A stretch of DNA of 64,000 nt from Gordonia jacobaea (GCF_001186365.1 NZ_LDTZ01000015.1:1-64000); one strand, 5' to 3'. Counted from the first letter of the stretch, positions 43,717 through 53,998 are shown. Numbers and translations: made by a program. The notes: a model not told the origin generated them from the sequence alone.

Positions 43717-44319
43717 TTGGCGCATTCGGTGGAATTCCTCTTCGACGACGAGTCAGAGGTTCGCCTGCGCATGTTCTGGGAAGCCCTCGCGGCGTCTCAC
43801 CTGCCCAACGCAGGCACGAACCCCTCGCCCACCAACCGCCCGCACGTCACGGCCGCCGCGACTCGACGGATCGACCCGGCCGCCGACCGGGCAGTACGCC
43901 AGTGCACCGCAGCACTTCCGATCCCGGTGACCATCGGCGCGCCATTGATCTTCGGCCGTGGCGACCGCCTCGTCGTCGCACTGCTGGTGGTGCCGACCGC
44001 CCGCTTGCTGACCGCCCACCTGCAGCTGGTCGAGGCGCTGTCCGGACATGCGTTCACCGCCGACGACGAGCCGGGCGTCTTCTCCCACTCACTCCCGGGC
44101 TCCTGGACCCCACACGTCACGATGGCACGCCGTGTGCACTCCGACGTCCTCGCCGACGTCGTGGCCGCGCTCGATCTGCCCCCTCGCGGCATTCGCGCCG
44201 GTGCTACCGAAGATGGAGGCATTCGCGCGACCATCACCGCGATCCGACGCTGGGACGGCGACAGTCGAACAGATGTCGTCTTCGATGAGTATCCCGACGG
44301 TTCGGGTTCGGCCTCATGA
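43717..44319 (+). CDS. 2H phosphoesterase / 2'-5' RNA ligase-like protein
   Basis: 200 residues with the two H-x-T motifs of the 2H superfamily, PHVTAAA and PHVTMAR, about 100 residues apart. Such enzymes open cyclic 2',3'-phosphates or ligate RNA; the substrate is unknown. I start at TTG 43717 because AHSVEFLFD is the usual N-terminus and GAGGGG lies just upstream. An ATG at 43675 and a GTG at 43669 are alternatives. Confidence 0.78.
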   Translation: MAHSVEFLFDDESEVRLRMFWEALAASHLPNAGTNPSPTNRPHVTAAATRRIDPAADRAVRQCTAALPIPVTIGAPLIFGRGDRLVVALLVVPTARLLTAHLQLVEALSGHAFTADDEPGVFSHSLPGSWTPHVTMARRVHSDVLADVVAALDLPPRGIRAGATEDGGIRATITAIRRWDGDSRTDVVFDEYPDGSGSAS

Positions 44320-44373
44320 CTCCCGGCCGGTCGATGGCTGCGCCGGCTTGAACGCCGATGGCTCCGCCATCTC

Positions 44374-44379
44374 TAAACT
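44374..44379 (+). promoter_or_regulatory. -10 box, leaderless methyltransferase gene
   Basis: TAAACT, 7 bases before the GTG at 44387. Confidence 0.5.
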
Positions 44380-44386
44380 CAGTCAG

Positions 44387-45220
44387 GTGATCGGCGACGA
44401 CGAGACTCCCCACGCGCCGCGACTGCTCGGCCGTATCGATTCGTCGACGAGCGATGCCGCGAGCCGCGCCTGGTGGGATGCAGAGGCGCAGGACTATCAC
44501 CGCGAACACGGCGGTTTCCTCGGCTCCGACACGCGTGGCGGCGAGTTCGTGTGGGGACCAGAACGATTGCGAGAGGCCGACGTTCACCTGCTCGGCGACG
44601 TCGCCGGCCGCGACATTCTCGAGATCGGGTGCGGTTCCGCGCCGTGTTCACGGTGGCTCGTCGCCCGAGGTGCCCGCGCCGTCGGACTCGATCTGTCGCA
44701 GAAGATGCTCGCGCACGGGCTCGCCACCATGAAGCGATTCGACGAACCGCCCGTACCGCTCGTTCAGGCGACCGCGGAGTCGCTGCCCTTTGCCGACGAG
44801 AGCTTCGACATCGCGTTCTCGTCGTTTGGCGCAGTGCCTTTCGTCGCCGAACCCGCCCGGGTGATGGCCGAGTCCGCACGTGTCCTGCGGCCGGGCGGCC
44901 GCTGGGTCTTCTCGGTGAATCACCCCATGCGCTGGATGTTTCCCGACGATCCAGGCCCTGCGGGGCTGACCGTCACCATGCCGTACTTCAGCAGAACGCC
45001 CTATTCCGAGGTCGACGCCGACGGCACGGTGACCTACGTAGAGCATCACCGCACCATCGGCGATCGAGTCCGCGACATCCGCGCTGCCGGACTGATCCTC
45101 GACGACATCGTCGAGCCGGAATGGCCGGACGACCTCGAGAACGAGTGGGGTCAGTGGAGTCCGCTTCGGGGACAGTACTTTCCGGGCACCGCGGTGTTCT
45201 GCTGCGTTAAACCCCGCTGA
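44387..45220 (+). CDS. Class I SAM-dependent methyltransferase
   Basis: 277 residues. Motif I ILEIGCGSAPCSRWL, an acidic residue at the end of strand 2 (GLDLSQKML), and FADESFDIAFSSFGAVPF identify a Methyltransf_11-type fold. The substrate is unknown. The frame is open for over 300 bases upstream, but the leaderless -10 box and the family length favour GTG 44387. Confidence 0.85.
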   Translation: MIGDDETPHAPRLLGRIDSSTSDAASRAWWDAEAQDYHREHGGFLGSDTRGGEFVWGPERLREADVHLLGDVAGRDILEIGCGSAPCSRWLVARGARAVGLDLSQKMLAHGLATMKRFDEPPVPLVQATAESLPFADESFDIAFSSFGAVPFVAEPARVMAESARVLRPGGRWVFSVNHPMRWMFPDDPGPAGLTVTMPYFSRTPYSEVDADGTVTYVEHHRTIGDRVRDIRAAGLILDDIVEPEWPDDLENEWGQWSPLRGQYFPGTAVFCCVKPR

Positions 45221-45250
45221 TCCCAGCAGAATTCACGACAGCGGAATCGA

Positions 45251-46036
45251 TCACAACAGCTTCGACAGAAAGGTCTTGGTCCGCTCGTGCTGCGGATTGG
45301 CCAGCACCTCTCGTGGATCGCCCTGTTCGACGACGACGCCACCGTCCATGAACACCAGTTGGTCTGCCACCTCGCGGGCGAAACCCATCTCGTGGGTGAC
45401 CACGAGCATGGTCATTCCACTTGCTGCGAGTTCGCGCATGACGCCCAGCACGTCACCGACCAGTTCGGGATCAAGCGCCGACGTCGGCTCGTCGAAGAGC
45501 ATCAGTTTCGGCTCCATGGCCAGTGCTCTGGCGATGGCGACGCGCTGCTGCTGTCCGCCGGAGAGTTGCGACGGATACGACTGCGCCTTGTCGGCGAGTC
45601 CGACGCGCTCCAGCAGGTATTCGGCGCGAGAAGTGGCCTCGGCCTTGTTCTTTCGTTTGACCTGAGTCGGCGCCTCGATCACGTTCTCGATTACCGTCCG
45701 GTGAGGGAACAGGTTGAAGTGCTGGAACACCATGCCGATGTCACGACGCTGCTTGGCCGCGTCCTTCGGACTCATCTCGTAGAGCTTGCCACCGCGTTCG
45801 CGATAGCCGATGAGATCGCCGTCGACGTACAGCCGTCCCGCGTTGACCTCCTCGAGATGGTTGACGCAACGCAGGAATGTCGACTTGCCAGAGCCCGACG
45901 GACCGATGATGCACAGGACCTCGCCGCGCTCGACCTCCAACGAAATGCCTTTGAGCACCTGCGTCGTACCGAAGCTCTTACACACCCGGTCGGCCAGCAC
46001 CATCGGTGTCGCTGAAGCTACTTCTAAAGCCGTCAT
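45251..46036 (-). CDS. Polar amino-acid ABC transporter, ATP-binding protein
   Basis: 261 residues. Walker A GPSGSGKS at 45-52, Q-loop [10 protein letters not shown], signature [15 protein letters not shown], Walker [14 protein letters not shown] and the H-loop THEM. The GlnQ/HisP group energises uptake of glutamine, glutamate or basic amino acids. The ATG overlaps the permease stop by four bases. Confidence 0.93.
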   Translation of the reverse strand: MTALEVASATPMVLADRVCKSFGTTQVLKGISLEVERGEVLCIIGPSGSGKSTFLRCVNHLEEVNAGRLYVDGDLIGYRERGGKLYEMSPKDAAKQRRDIGMVFQHFNLFPHRTVIENVIEAPTQVKRKNKAEATSRAEYLLERVGLADKAQSYPSQLSGGQQQRVAIARALAMEPKLMLFDEPTSALDPELVGDVLGVMRELAASGMTMLVVTHEMGFAREVADQLVFMDGGVVVEQGDPREVLANPQHERTKTFLSKLL

Positions 46037-46995
46037 ACCTGACCACCTCCCCCGTGTGGCGCACCTTTCGATTGCGTTAACGTGCTTTGCGCCTTGCGCT
46101 GCTTGTTGGTCAACTCGCGACTCGCACCCCTCGCGTAGTACCGCTCCAGGTAGTACTGCCCGACCATCAGGATGCTCGTGACCACGAGGTACCAGGTCGA
46201 CGCGACCATCAGCAGCGGGATCGGCTGGAAGATCACGCCCGAGATGTCACGAGCACGACCGTACAGTTCGAGGCTGAACGGCACCGCCGCCACGAGGCTC
46301 GTGGTCTTGAGCATGCTGATGACTTCGTTGCCCGTCGGCGGGATGATCACGCGCATCGCCTGCGGGAGCACCGTTCTGCGCATGGTCTGCGACCACGTCA
46401 TACCCAGCGCCACCGACGCCTCGGTCTGCCCCTCTCCCACCGACGACACACCCGCACGCACGATCTCCGCCATGTAGGCGGCCTCGTTGAGGGCCAGGCC
46501 GATGACCGCGAACAGAAAAGCAGCATTCAGCGACTGGATGTCGAAGTGCGCGAACTGAACTGTGAACGGTATACCGAGGTCGATGCGCTTGTAGATCGAG
46601 GGGAACAGACCCCAGAACACGAGCTGGACGTACACCGGCGTACCGCGGAACACCCATAGATAGACCCACGACGTCGAACGGAGTACCGGATTCGGCGACA
46701 GTCGCATGATCGCCAACACGACGCCCAGCACGATCGCGATCACCATCGACAGGACCGTCAGCGCGAGTGTGTACCCGACACCCGACATGATGCGGGTGTC
46801 GAACAGGTACTTGGCGTAGGTGTCCCACGCGTAAGCCTTGTTGGTGGCCGCGCCGTAGACGAACAGGGCGACAAGGATGAGCACGATCGCCGCGGCGATC
46901 CACTGACCGGGATGTTTGAGCGGTACGGCCTTGATCGGGGTCGGCTCCGCTTTCGCGGAGTCGACCCCGACTCGGCCGTCAGACGGCGTCGACAC
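46033..46995 (-). CDS. Polar amino-acid ABC transporter, permease
   Basis: 320 residues, HisM/GlnP type with about five or six membrane helices and the EAA loop [24 protein letters not shown] that docks the ATPase. The first 30 residues are a charged cytoplasmic tail. One permease gene only, so it should act as a homodimer. It follows the binding protein by 3 bases. Confidence 0.93.
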   Translation of the reverse strand: MSTPSDGRVGVDSAKAEPTPIKAVPLKHPGQWIAAAIVLILVALFVYGAATNKAYAWDTYAKYLFDTRIMSGVGYTLALTVLSMVIAIVLGVVLAIMRLSPNPVLRSTSWVYLWVFRGTPVYVQLVFWGLFPSIYKRIDLGIPFTVQFAHFDIQSLNAAFLFAVIGLALNEAAYMAEIVRAGVSSVGEGQTEASVALGMTWSQTMRRTVLPQAMRVIIPPTGNEVISMLKTTSLVAAVPFSLELYGRARDISGVIFQPIPLLMVASTWYLVVTSILMVGQYYLERYYARGASRELTNKQRKAQSTLTQSKGAPHGGGGQV

Positions 46996-46998
46996 GGA

Positions 46999-47934
46999 TC
47001 AGCTGACCGCGCCGTTGATCACAGATTTCTGGATCGCGCCTGCTTCGACGCCCCAGTTCTCGGCGATCTGCTTGTACTGACCGTTGTCGATGAGGTGCTG
47101 AACAGCCTGCTGCAGCGCCTGGGTCAACGACGACCCCTTCTGCACCGGGTAGCCGTAGGGTGCCGAGTCGAATACTCCGCCTGCGGCCTCGAGCTTGCCG
47201 TCCGAGCGCTTGATCGCGTAGGCGGTCACGGGCGAATCCGCCGACATCGCATCCACCTTGCCGAGCACGAGAGCGTTGGTCGCTTCGTCCTGGCTGTCGA
47301 ACTTGACCTTCTCGATGGCAGGCTTACCCGCGTCGGTGCACGCCTTGCTCTTGGCAGGAACCTCGTCGGTGTCCTCGACGGTGGTCGACTGCACCGCGAC
47401 TCGCTTGCCGCAGGCGTTGTTCGGGTCAATGTTGCCGCCCGCCTGCTGCGCCCACTGCACACCGGCGTTGTAGTAGGTGACGAAGTCGACCTGCTGCTCG
47501 CGCTCCTTGCTGTCGGTGAACGACGACATGCCCACGTTGTAGGTGCCCTGCTGGATTGCCGGGATGATCTTGTCGAAGTCGGCTTCCTTGTACTCCGGCT
47601 TGAGACCGAGCACTGCGGCGACCGCGTTCATCAGATCCACGTCGTATCCGACGATCTTGCCGGAGGGATCCTTGAACTCGTTGGGGGAATAGGGAACGTT
47701 GACACCGACGATGAGCTGGCCTGACTGCCGAATCGGTTCAGGCACAAGCGCGGCGATGGAATCGACCTTGGTCGCCTCGACGGCCTTCGACGAGCTGGCC
47801 GCGCCGCCGGCCGACCCCTCGTCGGACTCGTTGTTCGTACATCCGGCGAGTACCAAAGCCAGCACTGCCACCAGTGCGGCGAACAGGCCACCGAATCGCC
47901 ATGATCGCGCACGTGTCGATCGCTGAAGTCGCAT
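46999..47934 (-). CDS. Polar amino-acid ABC transporter, lipoprotein binding protein
   Basis: 311 residues of the family-3 solute-binding proteins. Signal peptide with lipobox LVLAGC (Cys32), then a Ser/Gly linker and the two-lobed domain (LIVGVNVPYSPNEF, YDVDLMNAVAAVLGL, PAIQQGTYNVGMSSFTDSKER). Two internal cysteines may form a disulfide. ATG 47934 with GGAAGGA upstream. A GlnR-like site lies about 105 bases upstream. Confidence 0.92.
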   Translation of the reverse strand: MRLQRSTRARSWRFGGLFAALVAVLALVLAGCTNNESDEGSAGGAASSSKAVEATKVDSIAALVPEPIRQSGQLIVGVNVPYSPNEFKDPSGKIVGYDVDLMNAVAAVLGLKPEYKEADFDKIIPAIQQGTYNVGMSSFTDSKEREQQVDFVTYYNAGVQWAQQAGGNIDPNNACGKRVAVQSTTVEDTDEVPAKSKACTDAGKPAIEKVKFDSQDEATNALVLGKVDAMSADSPVTAYAIKRSDGKLEAAGGVFDSAPYGYPVQKGSSLTQALQQAVQHLIDNGQYKQIAENWGVEAGAIQKSVINGAVS

Positions 47935-48039
47935 CGAAATCCTTCCCCCGGCACCCCTGTGGGCGCCTCGAGACCACACACCGACACACCGTCGGCACTT
48001 CGAAGTAACTTACTGGCTCAGCGTTGAATCCACCCGGTA

Positions 48040-48055
48040 GTTACGCAGGATTAAC
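48040..48055 (-). promoter_or_regulatory. GlnR-like site upstream of the amino-acid ABC operon
   Basis: On the minus strand GTTAA-TCCTGC-GTAAC (forward GTTAC-N6-TTAAC), close to the GlnR half-site pair (gTnAC-n6-GnAAC). A very similar sequence lies upstream of livK. The rest of the 319-base gap up to the lipase gene holds the lipase promoter and nothing else I can name. Confidence 0.35.
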
Positions 48056-48217
48056 TGCGCTCGGCTCGAGGACGCATCCGAGTACCGGTACTGCCGGGCG
48101 CTTAGGTCAGACCGGCCCGAGTCGCACGGTCGGGCATGAACACAACGTGTCCGATCAATAAACTTCTCCACGCGAACATTGTCGAAAAAGCGTGAATTGA
48201 TGGATACACGTTAAATG

Positions 48218-48246
48218 TTGCGGCGAATCATTAATCGCATTACCAT
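48218..48246 (+). promoter_or_regulatory. Promoter of the secreted lipase gene
   Basis: TTGCGG (48218-48223), a 17-base spacer and TACCAT (48241-48246), 7 bases before the GTG at 48254: a complete leaderless promoter. It lies inside the longer open frame that would start at ATG 48215, so it argues against that ATG. Confidence 0.55.
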
Positions 48247-48253
48247 TCCGACC

Positions 48254-49525
48254 GTGAAACGCCTTCCTCGGCCATTCTGGGTCGCTTTGTCTGGATTTGT
48301 GGCGGCCCTGTTGGCTGCGACGCTCACCGGTTTCCTCGTCCCCGGCACAGCTTCCGCGAGTCCGTTGAAGCCGCCGTCGCAAGATCCCTTCTACGGGACT
48401 CAACGCGATCTCACTCACGTCGCCCCCGGCGCACCGCTGAAGACCCGCGTCGTCCAGCTTTCGTACGGCGACAAGCGGTTTCCGGCAGTTGCGACGCAGA
48501 TCCTGTTCCGCACAACCGATCAGTTCGGCAAGCCGACGGCAGCGGTCACCTCCATCATCGAACCGCCGACATCCGGGCCGCGAAAGCTGATCTCGTATCA
48601 CTCCCCCTATGACGCGCTCGGGTCCCAATGCGATCCCTCATACGCCCTCCGCGGCGGCAACACTGGCCGCGGACCGGAATTCGACGACATCATCATCGGT
48701 TCATTTCTCGCCCAGGGATACACCGTCGTAGTCCCCGACTACGAGGGCCTGAAGATGCGTTGGACGATGGGACGCGAATCCGCACAAACCGCTCTCGACA
48801 GCATTCGTACCGCTGAGCGACACCTACGCCTGCCCTCGTCGACGCCGGTCGGACTCTTCGGCTACTCGGGCGGATCGGTGCCCACCGGCTTCGGTGCCGA
48901 CCTCGCCCCGACCTACGCTCCCGAACTCCGTATCGTCGGCGCGGCCGCGGGTGGAGTCCTGGTCCAGCCGTCGCACAACCTGCCCTATGTCAACGGCAGC
49001 AAGCAGTGGGCCGGCGTGATACCCGCGCTCATGAACGTCTACAACGCGACCTTCGACCTCAACATCGGCCAGTACCTGTCCCCCAAGGGCACCCAAACAC
49101 TCGCGGAGACCCAGGGGCAGTGCCTGATCAACTTCGCGACCAAATATCCAGGACTGACCGACACACAATTGCTGCTACCGCAGTATCCGGGACTGTTGAC
49201 CGTCCCCGGGATCCCGCAAGCCTTCAACCAGAACATCATGGGTTGGGTCGGCAAGCCGAGGAATCCGATGTTCCTCGGTGTCGGCAACGTCGACGGAACC
49301 GGCGACGGGATCATGATCGACGGCGACGTGCAGGGATTGGCGACGAAGTACTGCCGCGAAGGAGTACCGACGCAGTACAAGACCTATCCCAAGCTCAGTC
49401 ACTTCGATGCGTTCCTGCCCTGGGCACCCGACGCGGAGAAGTTCCTGGCCGACCGGTTCGCCGGGCGCCCCGCAACCTATTGCTCGGGAATTCCCACCGG
49501 CAACACGCTGGGACCCATCAGCTGA
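48254..49525 (+). CDS. Secreted lipase of the LIP family
   Basis: 423 residues. Sec signal peptide KRLPRPFWVALSGFVAAL... with a likely cut after Ala35 (ASA-S). The catalytic serine is S205 in GYSGG; YHSPYDALGSQCDPS and the C-terminal LSHFDAFLPWAPDAEKFL (likely His) fit the LIP fold of actinobacterial and fungal secretory lipases. Hydrolyses esters of fatty acids outside the cell. GTG 48254 gives a textbook signal peptide; ATG 48215 would add 13 residues before it. Confidence 0.88.
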   Translation: MKRLPRPFWVALSGFVAALLAATLTGFLVPGTASASPLKPPSQDPFYGTQRDLTHVAPGAPLKTRVVQLSYGDKRFPAVATQILFRTTDQFGKPTAAVTSIIEPPTSGPRKLISYHSPYDALGSQCDPSYALRGGNTGRGPEFDDIIIGSFLAQGYTVVVPDYEGLKMRWTMGRESAQTALDSIRTAERHLRLPSSTPVGLFGYSGGSVPTGFGADLAPTYAPELRIVGAAAGGVLVQPSHNLPYVNGSKQWAGVIPALMNVYNATFDLNIGQYLSPKGTQTLAETQGQCLINFATKYPGLTDTQLLLPQYPGLLTVPGIPQAFNQNIMGWVGKPRNPMFLGVGNVDGTGDGIMIDGDVQGLATKYCREGVPTQYKTYPKLSHFDAFLPWAPDAEKFLADRFAGRPATYCSGIPTGNTLGPIS

Positions 49526-50626
49526 TCAGGCTCCAGTAGCTGATTCGGTGCCGCGGTCGATCGCTTCGACGACCGCGGCACCGAACTCTGTCGTGGTCGC
49601 GGTACCGCCGAGATCGGCCGTGCGGATGCCGGCCGCCAGAGTGACGTCGATGGCGTCGTCGATTCTCGCAGCGCAGGCCGTCAGCGCAGCGTCGGCTCGC
49701 TGATCGCCCCACCATCGGAGCATCATCGCCGTCGAGGCGAGAATGCCGACAGGATCGGCGATTCCGCGTCCGGCGATGTCGGGCGCCGCACCGTGGCTGG
49801 CTTGCGCCATGGCCTTGGTCGACGAGCAGTTCACCGAACCGGCCATGCCCAGCGATCCCGCCAACTCACCGGCGAGATCGGAGAGGATGTCGCCGAAGAG
49901 GTTCTCGGTGACGAGCACGTCGAAGTCCGCCGGCCTGCGGACCAGCAGTGCCGCCATTGCGTCGACATGCTGCTCGTCGACGTCGACGTCGGGAAAGTCC
50001 ACCGCCACTTCGCGACACGCGTCGCGGAAGAGTCCTGTCGTGAGTCGCAGGACGTTCGCCTTGTGCACGATGGTGACATGCCGTGAGCGTTGCCTGGCGA
50101 GCCGGAATGCCTCTCGAGCGATTCGACGACTCGCCTCTCGGGTGATCACTCCGACGGCGAGCGCAAGATCTGGTGTCGGCATGAACTCGCCACTGCCGAC
50201 GGCCATGTTCCGGTCGGCGTAGAGCCCCTCGGAGTTCTCCCTCGCGATCACCACGTCGATGTCAGGTGCGGTTGCGGCTACGCCGCGATACGCCCGACAC
50301 GGCCGGATATTCGCATACAGCCCGAATCGCTTACGGATCATCGCGCCAGGGGTCAGGGTGCCGCGGAACTGCTCGGGATAGCCGGCAGAGTCGTGCGGGC
50401 CGAGAATCCACACGTCGAGTTCGTCGAGACCCGCGAGCGTCGATTGCGGCGTCGGCGTGCCGTGCTCAGCTATGGCGCCACGACCGAGAGGCAAAGGGAC
50501 CCAATCGAATTCGACGCCTTCTTGCGCGCCTGCAGCACTCGCCGCGCCGACGGCCACCGGCACGATCTCCGGCCCGATCCCGTCGCCGTCGAGTACACCG
50601 ATCGATAGTCGAGTCTCCCTGCTCAT
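49526..50626 (-). CDS. Isocitrate/isopropylmalate/tartrate dehydrogenase-family enzyme
   Basis: 366 residues. N-terminal LSIGVLDGDGIGPEIV, central RKRFGLYANIRPCRAY and IARENSEGLYADRN, and NLFGDILSDLAGELAGSLGMA for the metal/NAD site. The family oxidatively decarboxylates hydroxy-diacids. It lies outside any leucine or TCA operon, and its neighbours are a permease and an amidohydrolase, so tartrate or another 2-hydroxyacid is likelier than isopropylmalate. The frame is open upstream past 50900, but the conserved start is ATG 50626. Ends abut the lipase stop. Confidence 0.85.
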   Translation of the reverse strand: MSRETRLSIGVLDGDGIGPEIVPVAVGAASAAGAQEGVEFDWVPLPLGRGAIAEHGTPTPQSTLAGLDELDVWILGPHDSAGYPEQFRGTLTPGAMIRKRFGLYANIRPCRAYRGVAATAPDIDVVIARENSEGLYADRNMAVGSGEFMPTPDLALAVGVITREASRRIAREAFRLARQRSRHVTIVHKANVLRLTTGLFRDACREVAVDFPDVDVDEQHVDAMAALLVRRPADFDVLVTENLFGDILSDLAGELAGSLGMAGSVNCSSTKAMAQASHGAAPDIAGRGIADPVGILASTAMMLRWWGDQRADAALTACAARIDDAIDVTLAAGIRTADLGGTATTTEFGAAVVEAIDRGTESATGA

Positions 50627-50683
50627 TTCGCAAATATTGCCAGAACGCTTGACAACTCCGGCGAGCCACCTCAGCATAGCTAG

Positions 50684-50704
50684 AAACCGAATATCATTCG
50701 GTTT
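50684..50704. promoter_or_regulatory. Palindromic operator between dehydrogenase and permease
   Basis: Perfect 9-3-9 inverted repeat, arms AAACCGAAT/ATTCGGTTT around ATC. It lies 58 bases from the dehydrogenase start and 76 from the permease start, so it can serve both. The TetR gene at the end of the permease operon is the obvious candidate to bind it. Confidence 0.6.
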
Positions 50705-50780
50705 GGCTTTCAACGCCGCAGGCCAGCCGCCATTCTCTTCGACGACGCTCACGTAGGGCGTCGCTCTCGAAAGGCTCCTC

Positions 50781-52280
50781 ATGAGCACTGCAGATCCATC
50801 CCGACTCGTCACCCCACCTGCCGCTGTCGATTCGCCACCACCCGCGGGAGTCGACCTCAAACAGGACGCGCTCGGTGCGCCGTCGATCGCGTTCATGGTG
50901 ATCGCGGCAGCGGCCCCGCTGACCGTGATGGCTGGGGTCGCGCCATTGGCTCTCGCCATCGGCGGCGTCGGTGCGCCGGTCGCCTATCTCGCCGCCGGAA
51001 TCAGCTTCGCCGTGTTCGCGGTGGCGTTCATGGCGATGACCAGGGCAACCGGCGGCAAAGGCGCTTTCTACTCCTACATCACGCTTGGCCTCGGACGGGT
51101 CACGGGACTCGCGTCGGGCTTCCTCGCAGTCGTCTCGTACAACGCACTCCAGATCGGCGTGTACGGACTCCTCGCCGTTCAGACGCACGACGCCATCTCG
51201 CGGGTGCTCGGCGTCGACATCCCCTGGCCAGTCCTCGCGCTCGTCGCGATCGCGATCGTGTGGTTCGTCGGACGTCGGGGAATCGACGTCGGCGCACGAT
51301 TCCTCGGACTTCTGCTCGCCCTCGAAACCGGCATCCTGCTGGTGCTCGCCGTCGCGATCGTCGTCCAGGGCGGCGCCCACGGTATCGAGTTCTCCACCTT
51401 CACTCCCAACGCGATCTTCGCTCCCGGAATGGCAGGTGTACTGGCCTTCGCATTCGCGGCGTTCATGGGATTCGAGTCGACGGCCCTCTATCGCTCCGAG
51501 GCTCGCGACCCCGACCGCTCCATCCCCCGCGCCACGTACTGGGCAGTCGGATTCATGGCCGTCTTCTACTGCTTCATCGTCTGGGCGATCGTCCAGGCAT
51601 TCGGCGCGGCTCAGGTGCAGCAGGCCGCGGGTGACGACGTCGCCGACCTCTTCTTCACCGCGATGACGACGTACGTGGGCACCTGGGCGACCGACGTGAT
51701 GTCGCTGCTCATCGTCACGAGCGCACTGGCTTCGCAGATCGCGTTTCACAACGCCATCAACCGCTACACGTACGCACTCGCACGCGACGGCGCACTGCCA
51801 CGCATCCTCGACCGCACCCATCCCGTGTACAAATCCCCTTCTCGCGCAGGCAATCTGCAGACCATCCTCGCCGCCGTCGTCATCGCAGCGTTCGGCCTGG
51901 CCGGTGCAGATCCCTACTATCAACTCCTCCTGGTCCTCAACACCCCGGGAATCGTGGGAATCATTGCGCTGCAGGTGATCACATCGCTGGCCGTGGTCGC
52001 ATACTTCGTACGCAAGCGCTACGTCCGGGCCGAGCGGATAGGAATGATCGCGGGTGTGCTCAGCACGATCCTCCTCACCCTCGCATTGCTGGTACTCGTG
52101 GCGAACATCAAGTTGCTGACCAACATGGGAACCGCGGCGAACACGGCACTCGTCGGCAGCGTCGGGGTGGTGTTCCTCCTCGGAATCGTTGCGGCACTCT
52201 ACTTCCGCGCACGGGTACCTCGCGTGTATGCCCGCATCGGTGGCCTCTACGACGACCCGCACGCCGCCACCGAACGCTGA
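50781..52280 (+). CDS. APC-superfamily permease
   Basis: 499 residues with about twelve membrane helices, amino acid-polyamine-organocation type (APSIAFMVIAAAAPLTVMAG, GGKGAFYSYITLGLGR, FMGFESTALYRSEARDPDRSIPRATYWAV). Transports an amino acid, amine or related organic ion; the substrate is unknown. GAAAGG lies upstream of ATG 50781. First gene of a probable operon with the amidohydrolase (54 bases later). Confidence 0.88.
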   Translation: MSTADPSRLVTPPAAVDSPPPAGVDLKQDALGAPSIAFMVIAAAAPLTVMAGVAPLALAIGGVGAPVAYLAAGISFAVFAVAFMAMTRATGGKGAFYSYITLGLGRVTGLASGFLAVVSYNALQIGVYGLLAVQTHDAISRVLGVDIPWPVLALVAIAIVWFVGRRGIDVGARFLGLLLALETGILLVLAVAIVVQGGAHGIEFSTFTPNAIFAPGMAGVLAFAFAAFMGFESTALYRSEARDPDRSIPRATYWAVGFMAVFYCFIVWAIVQAFGAAQVQQAAGDDVADLFFTAMTTYVGTWATDVMSLLIVTSALASQIAFHNAINRYTYALARDGALPRILDRTHPVYKSPSRAGNLQTILAAVVIAAFGLAGADPYYQLLLVLNTPGIVGIIALQVITSLAVVAYFVRKRYVRAERIGMIAGVLSTILLTLALLVLVANIKLLTNMGTAANTALVGSVGVVFLLGIVAALYFRARVPRVYARIGGLYDDPHAATER

Positions 52281-52334
52281 ATCTCCAACGCCGAATCCAC
52301 AAGCCGACCACTACCTCCGAAACCAGGGACGACC

Positions 52335-53948
52335 ATGACACACCGAGCCGACACCGTGATCCTCGCCGAGACCATCCACACGCTCACAGAGGAACAAGGC
52401 CACAGCGCTGTCGCCATCTCCGACGGGCGGATCTGCGCTCTCGGTGACGCGGATTCGCTGGCCACCTACATCTCTGCGTCGACTCAGATCGTCGACCTGG
52501 GTAGCGCGACCCTCACCCCCGGCCTCATCGACGGGCACATCCATCCTGTTCTCGGACTGGACATCTCGGCAGGCGTCGACCTCTCGGGCGTCGACAACCT
52601 CGATCAACTCGTCGAGACTCTGCGGACCGCCCGCGTCGTCGACGGCTGGGTGCGGGGTTGGGGCCTCGATCCCAACGCGTTCGGTGGCCGACCAGTCACG
52701 TCCGACGTGGTGGTGACGGCGTTGGGACCCGACCTGCCCGCCCTGCTCTACCTCTTCGACGGTCATTCAGCACTCGCCACCCCGGCGGCACTGCGCATCG
52801 CGGGCGTCGACGGCCCACGGGCATTCAGCGGCAACGCCGAAATCGTCTGCCAGGACGGCATTCCCACGGGTCACCTGCTGGAACTGGAGGCGGTCAGCGT
52901 CGTCTCCGCGGTCGTACCGCTCGAGTCGGCGCAGCAACGCCGACAACGCCTCACCGATCTGCTCGGCTCCATGGCTGCGGCCGGACTGACGTCAGCGAAC
53001 GCCATGGACTTCGAGGGCGACAGCGGCGAGCTCGTCACCGCACTCGAAGCCGACATCGAACTTCCCATGCGGCTCCGTTTCGCTCCCTTCTGCATGCCCG
53101 GCACCGATAACGAGCAACTCGACCACATCGTCGAGCTGCAGCGTCGCGGTGGCAGGCGGTGGCGCGTCGACGGCGTCAAGTTCATGGTCGACGGAACCAT
53201 CGACGGAGGTACCGCATGGCTCGATACTCCCGACTCTCACGGCGAATCAACCGCACCGCTGTGGCCGAACCCAGCGGAGTACCGACACGCGCTCCGCTAC
53301 TTGGCCAAGCGGGGCGTCCCCACGGTGACTCATGCGATCGGCGACGCCGGAATCCGCTACGCCCTCGACAGTCTCGCTGACCTACCAGAACTCCCGTCGG
53401 GCGCACGGCATCGGATTGAACACATCGAGACGCTCCCCGACGACCTCGTCGACCGCTTCGCGCAGCAGGGGGTGGTGGCGAGCATGCAGCCGACCCACTG
53501 CACCCATTACACGCGCGCCGATCACTCCGACAACTGGTCGGAAAGACTCGGCACCGAACGCGCCGACCGCGCATTCCGCACACGCGACATCCGTGACGCG
53601 GGGGCGATCCTCGCGTTGGGCTCGGACTGGCCGATCGCCCCCTTCGACGCCCGGTCGATCATGGCCGACGCCCAACTCCGACGCCGTGCGGGACATGTCG
53701 ACGATGCGCCGATCCTTCCCGGACAGGCACTCACCGCTCGCATGGCGCTCGAGGGCTACACCAGCCACGCCGCTCGCGCACAGGGCGCCCGCGACGCCGG
53801 AGCCATCGCGGTCGGCCACCGCGCCGATCTCACCGCGTTCGCCGTCGATCCGCTCCGGTGCCCGCCCGACGAGCTCGCCGACGCCCCGATCGTGCTGACC
53901 ATGGTCGGAGGCGATGTGGTGCATCGCGCCGACCACGTGGACGCCTGA
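52335..53948 (+). CDS. Amidohydrolase-3 family metal-dependent hydrolase
   Basis: 537 residues. The first metal ligands are in DGHIH (H68, H70); later ligands lie in VTHAIGDAG, RIEHIE and LGSDWPIAP. N- and C-terminal strands build the composite beta-sandwich of YtcJ-like exoenzymes. Such enzymes hydrolyse N-acyl or cyclic amide substrates, often N-formyl compounds; the substrate here is unknown. Next to a permease and a diacid dehydrogenase, it suggests a route that cleaves an amide and uses the acid product. Confidence 0.85.
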   Translation: MTHRADTVILAETIHTLTEEQGHSAVAISDGRICALGDADSLATYISASTQIVDLGSATLTPGLIDGHIHPVLGLDISAGVDLSGVDNLDQLVETLRTARVVDGWVRGWGLDPNAFGGRPVTSDVVVTALGPDLPALLYLFDGHSALATPAALRIAGVDGPRAFSGNAEIVCQDGIPTGHLLELEAVSVVSAVVPLESAQQRRQRLTDLLGSMAAAGLTSANAMDFEGDSGELVTALEADIELPMRLRFAPFCMPGTDNEQLDHIVELQRRGGRRWRVDGVKFMVDGTIDGGTAWLDTPDSHGESTAPLWPNPAEYRHALRYLAKRGVPTVTHAIGDAGIRYALDSLADLPELPSGARHRIEHIETLPDDLVDRFAQQGVVASMQPTHCTHYTRADHSDNWSERLGTERADRAFRTRDIRDAGAILALGSDWPIAPFDARSIMADAQLRRRAGHVDDAPILPGQALTARMALEGYTSHAARAQGARDAGAIAVGHRADLTAFAVDPLRCPPDELADAPIVLTMVGGDVVHRADHVDA

Positions 53949-53998
53949 ACCGCCAGAGCGTCGAGGCTGCGGCGAACATCAGGCATACGGCGAGTCAC

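Noticed and set aside
48215-48253. ATG 48215 as the start of the lipase
   Set aside because: A complete promoter lies across this stretch and the GTG at 48254 gives a standard signal peptide.
50694-52262. A 522-codon minus-strand frame over the APC permease
   Set aside because: Composition is His/Asp/Arg shadow sequence, while the plus strand encodes a clear twelve-helix permease.
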